A DNA stretch of 64,000 nucleotides, taken from Monocercomonoides exilis (Eukaryota; Preaxostyla; Oxymonadida; Polymastigidae). This document shows positions 60,016 through 64,000 of the stretch, one piece after another. The notes under the pieces are model-generated. The model was not told the origin of the DNA and searched no databases. It worked only from the letters and a program-made list of their open reading frames with translations. Every line of letters begins with the position of its first letter. Position 1 is the stretch's first letter. The stretch is from assembly GCA_001643675.2 (NCBI GenBank), contig LSRY02000005.1, forward strand, positions 312,501-376,500, in the 5' to 3' direction. A program made the position numbers and the translations under genes.

Positions 60016-61723
60016 ATGGTACATCCTCTGATTCAGATTGGCCTTTCGGCTGGAATGCTTCTTACAGGAACTTTAAATACTGTGTCTAAAAAACTCCAAT
60101 TTCAAGTTTGCGTACCAGGTGACGACACTTGTCCTGGTGATTTAAAGAGTTTTGAATTTTTTTTTCAAATAAAAATAACTTAGTCCTTGTGAAATTTTGT
60201 TCAGATTGTGATTTAACAGTCCATCCTTCAAATCATAAATTTGATAAGGTTATCATTTCTTTTAATTGAGATTTCATAACAAAGATTTTTAGCCTTTCAC
60301 TCAAAGTGGCTGTATGTTTCTTGGAGAAGCAACATGCCTTCTGTTTCATGCATTTTTGCTATTTAAGAATAGAAATAAACCAAAATCGCCAGAAGAAGCT
60401 GGACGTACAATGAAGCAAACTATTTTCAGAACTATAAAATACTTTCCATTGTTTATAATGCTTGCATTTTGCGATATGGTTGGAACAACTTTAGCAGCAA
60501 TTGGTCTTGTTACAATTCCATCATCTATTTACCAATTGTTTCGCGGTTCTATCATTATTTTCTCAAGTATATGGTCTGTTACTTTCTTGAGACAAAAATA
60601 TGGTTGGTACAAATGGGTCGGCATCGCTCTGGTTGTTACAGGTCTTTTGATAGTTGGACTTTCAGGAGTACTTAACAACTTAACATCAAAGAATTCCATA
60701 TCAACAGGTAAATATATATTGGGGATTGTTCTTGTTATTCTTGGACAGCTGGCAAACAGGTTTGAAATAAACATTCAACAGTTTTAAACATTAACAATTT
60801 TTATATAAATGCTTCTTAAAGCACACAAATGATTTTTGAGGAGAAATACTTGAAATCAGCAAATCTTCAACCTCTGCTAGTTATTGGATTTGAAGGAATT
60901 TTTGGGTTTCTTATGTGCGTTGCAGTGGCATATCCAATTGTATCTTCAATTCCAGGTGATGATTGCAACAAATACGAGAACGTGTTAGATGCTTTAACCA
61001 TGCTCGGGCAAAATACTTTTTTGCTAATTATGTTTCTGTGCTATTTTGCTTCAATTTCTTTTTACAATGGGCTGGGATTGACAGTGTGTTTCTTTATCAT
61101 TATTTATATAATTATTAATGTGTTTGCAAACGTTAACTATAAAAATTTCTTTCATCCCCCCCCCCATTTTTGAAAAATATTTTCAAAAAAAAAAATAGGT
61201 ATCGAAACTTCTTTCAGCAGTTCACCGCACGTTGATTGATGCGTGCCGATCAATTTTCGTATGGCTGTCGATGCTTATTGTTAATTGGTGTACAAAAGAA
61301 TCATTTGGAGAGCCTTGGCTGCAATACTCCTGGATACAGGTTATTGGATTCATTCCGCTTGTGATAGGAACTCTTATTTACAATCACGTCATCCCAATTG
61401 ATGAATGGGTGAAGAAGCTGAGGAAGTCAAAGCAGACAGCAGAAGTCAGCGGAGGAGAAGACAAGCCTTTGCTCTCATCTCAGGATGACATTCCATATCA
61501 ATCGCTGGAGGAGAAAGATGACACTAAAAGTGGAAGTTTGTTGGATGATGACATGAAAAGCGATAAAGGGAAAGAGAACGCTAATTACGGAACTTCTATG
61601 ATGTCACCTTCTCCATCACCATCACCATCACCATCTCCTTCATCGTCTTCTTCGCCATCTTCCAATATGCAGACAAATAATCCTCTCGCAACCGATAAAA
61701 ACTCTGTTAATTCAGATCACTAG
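60016..61723 (+). CDS. SLC35F6: SLC35F6-like membrane transporter (DMT superfamily), 5 exons
   Basis: Model: join(60016..60148, 60205..60248, 60293..60759, 60822..61083, 61199..61723), 476 aa. All junctions are in phase. Introns are 56, 44, 62 and 115 nt; the third starts GTTTGA. Family hallmarks are visible: GMLLTGTLNTVSKK in the first helix, KPFTQSGCMFLGEATCL, CDMVGTTLAAIGL, SSIYQLFRGSIIIFSSIWSV, WVGIALVVTGLLIVGLSG, GQLANSTQMIFEEKYL, VIGFEGIFGF and, near the end, LSAVHRTLIDACRSIFVW. About ten membrane segments are expected. Members sit in lysosomal, Golgi or related membranes; the substrate is uncertain (family knowledge). The C-tail is Ser/Pro-rich with an SPSPSP repeat. It is the closest thing to a textbook ortholog in the window, of near-usual length. 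Confidence 0.85.
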
Positions 61724-62061
61724 AGTTTTAATCTTTTTTACATTAAAATTTTCTTTAAGAGTGTTTATTTTGGAAAATATTCTTTCTTTGAAATTAATTA
61801 TTTTATATTAATAGCAATGATTTGATTTTTATTCTTAATTTTCATGACTTTCACAAACTGTATTTTAAAATTTTTGTTGATATCACATTTCTTTTTTAGA
61901 AGTCTGTTTGAAAAAAAATGATGAGAAGAGATTTCATGAATAAGAAGATTTTTTTTTTTTCTTTTTTGATGTAGATAAAATACAAATCGATTTTTATCTT
62001 GATGTGGTTCCGATCACACATTCATTTGTAATTCTTTATTTTTCGCAAAGTGCAGACAACG
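61724..62061. other. Short intergenic region, tandem genes
   Basis: 338 bp between the transporter stop and the SRPK start, AT-rich with a T-tract near 61950. A GTGCAG just before the SRPK ATG could be an acceptor of a 5' untranslated exon. Nothing else was seen. Confidence 0.5.
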
Positions 62062-64000
62062 ATGGATTCTGACGATGAAGGAACAGAAGATTATCGCCAA
62101 GGAGGTTATCATTTTGTGCATATTGGCGATGTCTATAACAATCGTTTCAGAGTCGAACAGAAACTTGGATGGGGGCATTTTTCCACAGTCTGGTTTTGCA
62201 CTGATTTGTTTGATTCTTTATTTGTTATCAAATAAGTATCATAACTTATTTTTGGTAATTAACAAACATTTTTCTTTGATAAATCCGAATGATTTTTCCT
62301 TGGAATAATTCTAACTTTTTTTGTGCTATCAAACGAAAATTGAAATATTTTAATATGATTATGCTTCACAATAAATGCAAACAGACGTACAGGTAAAAAC
62401 GTTGCACTTAAGATTATTAAAAGTGCGTCTCATTACATGGAAGCTGCTCGCGATGAAATTGTTCTTTTATCTCAAATTGCGAATGGAGATCCAGATTTTA
62501 ATAAATGCGTAGTTCATTTAATCGATAGCTTTGAGCTTGAAGGTCCAAATGGAACCCGTTTGATTGTTCTCTTTCATATTTTTTCACTTTATTGTCAAAT
62601 ATTCAATTTATATTCAGACATGTGCATGGTCTTTGAAGCTTTGGGTAGCAATCTATTAGCATTAATTAGAAACTATTCATATCGTGGGATTCCTTTGCCA
62701 ATTGTGAAATACATTTGCCGTGAAATACTTGTTGCACTGGATTATATTCATCGAGAATTAGGGATAATTCATACAGACCTAAAGCCAGAAAATATTTTGC
62801 TTGAATGGCCAATTGTTTTTACTCGTTGCTTGGACGGTCAAAGACCGAAGGAATAGTTTGAATTAAAAAATTTATCATAATTTCTGAATGGATATCTTTC
62901 GATTCATTTTTGATTAAATTCGCATTTTTTGTTCATTAACTCTTCAATCTTCAACTTCTATGACAAACACAGTCCCATCTCATCAGACGCCCAAAGCGAG
63001 TCTTTTTTGCATGCGCCAATTCCTCAGTCGCCATCAATGACTCCGCCTGGTGACGAATACAATGAGACTCAACAGACTCCTTCTGCTCAAAATGAGATAT
63101 CATTTGGTAACTCTGAAGGATCGCAACCATCTGCTTCAACGACCACAGAGATACAGTCACAAGCCCATTTGCCTTCCACTTCTGGTGAGAATCCGTCAAG
63201 CAAGCAGGATAACACTGTAACTGCTGAGGCGGCGACTGATGCAACAAGTGAGTCATCATCATCATCTTCTTCTTCATCTTCTGCTTCAGAAGAGGCACTC
63301 CCTTGCGTCAACCCTTCTCCCACACCATCTCCGACATACCTCACTCTTCAGTCTATTCTACCGTCTGATGTCATTTGGTCTGAGCTGTCAGCCAAAGAAA
63401 AGCAGAAATACAAACAAAAACTGGCAAAAAAGCGGAGAAAAGAAAAGCAGCGAATGGCAAAAGCTGCGAAAGAGGCAGAGTCAGAAAGAGAAGAAAAGAG
63501 TGAAGGTGCTTTTGTTGAAGAGAAAGCTATCAAAAAGACAGAAGCAGAAGAATTGCCATCTTCTTTGGCAACTGCTTCGATTGACTCGACTGCGAAGGAT
63601 GAAAGACAAAAGAGTGATTGCATGAAACGTTCAGATGCAGTTGTTATTAAAGAAGAAGAAGAAGAAGAAGAAGAAGAAGAAGATGATGATGATGATGAGA
63701 ATGATGAAGACGATCAAGCTATTCACAAAGAATCAACAAAGGCTGGTGACAATAGAGATATTCTGACGAAAAAAGAAGATGGAACAACAGAATGTGAAGA
63801 TGGAAAAGCAACGCCTCATCTTTTGGAAGAAGACATAAATGCAGAAAGGAACGAGGAAAAACAAAAAACTGTTTCTTTTGATGCTCCAACGAACACACAG
63901 AAATCAAATGCATCGATTTTATCCACACCAACCACAAAGCAAGACAGACAGCCATTTTCAGCTGAATCTTCTTCAAAAACAGATTCTTCTTCTGTTTCAG
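62062..64000 (+). CDS. SRPK: SRPK-type SR-protein kinase, truncated by window end
   Basis: Model: join(62062..62207, 62385..62557, 62618..62855, 62973..>64000). All three introns begin GTTTGA (177, 60 and 117 nt) and join in frame. The N-terminus DYRQGGYHFVHIGDVYNNRF and the Gly loop LGWGHFSTVW (35-44) are SRPK signatures. ATP Lys58 (VALK), Glu73, HMCMVFEALGSNLL and IIHTDLKPENILLEW (catalytic Asp160) follow. SRPKs phosphorylate Arg-Ser domains of splicing factors (established), fitting an intron-rich genome. From residue 186 the protein enters a long spacer: Ser-rich, then basic YKQKLAKKRRKEKQRM, then acidic Glu/Asp runs. This is where SRPKs carry their divergent spacer. The C-lobe with its DLG motif must lie beyond 64000. 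The start is the ATG after a possible acceptor; GTG at 62050 is also in frame. Confidence 0.88.

Noticed and set aside
1-64000. CRISPR arrays, rRNA genes, bacterial-type operons
   Set aside because: No regularly spaced direct repeats, rRNA-like conserved stretches or Shine-Dalgarno-linked gene strings were seen.

Overview
The window looks like nuclear DNA of a protist, most likely an oxymonad excavate of the Monocercomonoides type (inference). The intergenic DNA is very AT-rich. Genes carry short spliceosomal introns (35-220 nt), intact genes end at TAA, TAG and TGA (standard code), and very long Ser-rich proteins are common. A giant beta-helix surface protein ends in a kinase-like domain without catalytic residues, an architecture I associate with oxymonads. 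A decayed gene at the left end has motifs that I recall from a multicopy oxymonad protein family.

Layout. 1-7.6 kb: relics (a decayed minus-strand multicopy gene between a poly-A and a poly-T tract, a beta-helix gene scrap, a frameshifted coiled-coil/Ser-rich gene) and a MITE. 7.6-11.2 kb: AT-rich spacer with repeats. 11.2-19.25 kb (-): 2677-aa beta-helix membrane protein with cytoplasmic pseudokinase. 20.0-33.2 kb (+): 4385-aa Wee1/Myt1-like kinase with a giant Ser-rich tail. 34.3-37.9 kb (-): four-exon AAAP amino-acid transporter with a very long acidic loop between the last two membrane segments. 38.6 kb: tRNA-Gln. 39.9-43.6 kb (-): large decayed mosaic gene containing a ubiquitin-like domain. 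44.5-45.7 kb: another relic. 46.5-50.5 kb (+): five-exon transposase-like gene with a complete ubiquitin-specific protease domain nested between its N-terminal part and its DDE-type catalytic part. 50.5-50.75 kb: GC-rich, strongly foldable segment bounded by a 14-bp inverted repeat. 51.9-53.05 kb: 14-bp-period pyrimidine minisatellite. 53.1-55.4 kb: coiled-coil gene relics. 55.5-59.3 kb: spacer with MITEs and tRNA-Arg. 60.0-61.7 kb (+): five-exon SLC35F6-like transporter. 62.06 kb to the edge (+): SRPK-type SR-protein kinase, cut by the window end within its spacer.

The intact host genes are housekeeping or regulatory and show no operon logic. The most interesting object is the deubiquitinase-transposase fusion. 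A second general signal is the 5' splice site: GTTTGA recurs at about half of the introns that I could place by reading frame. Two small non-autonomous transposon families can be defined from the window itself: one with CCTCTGTGAC ends and 9-bp target duplications, the other with TGGGT ends. All exon models, domain calls and repeat alignments were made by eye without searches.
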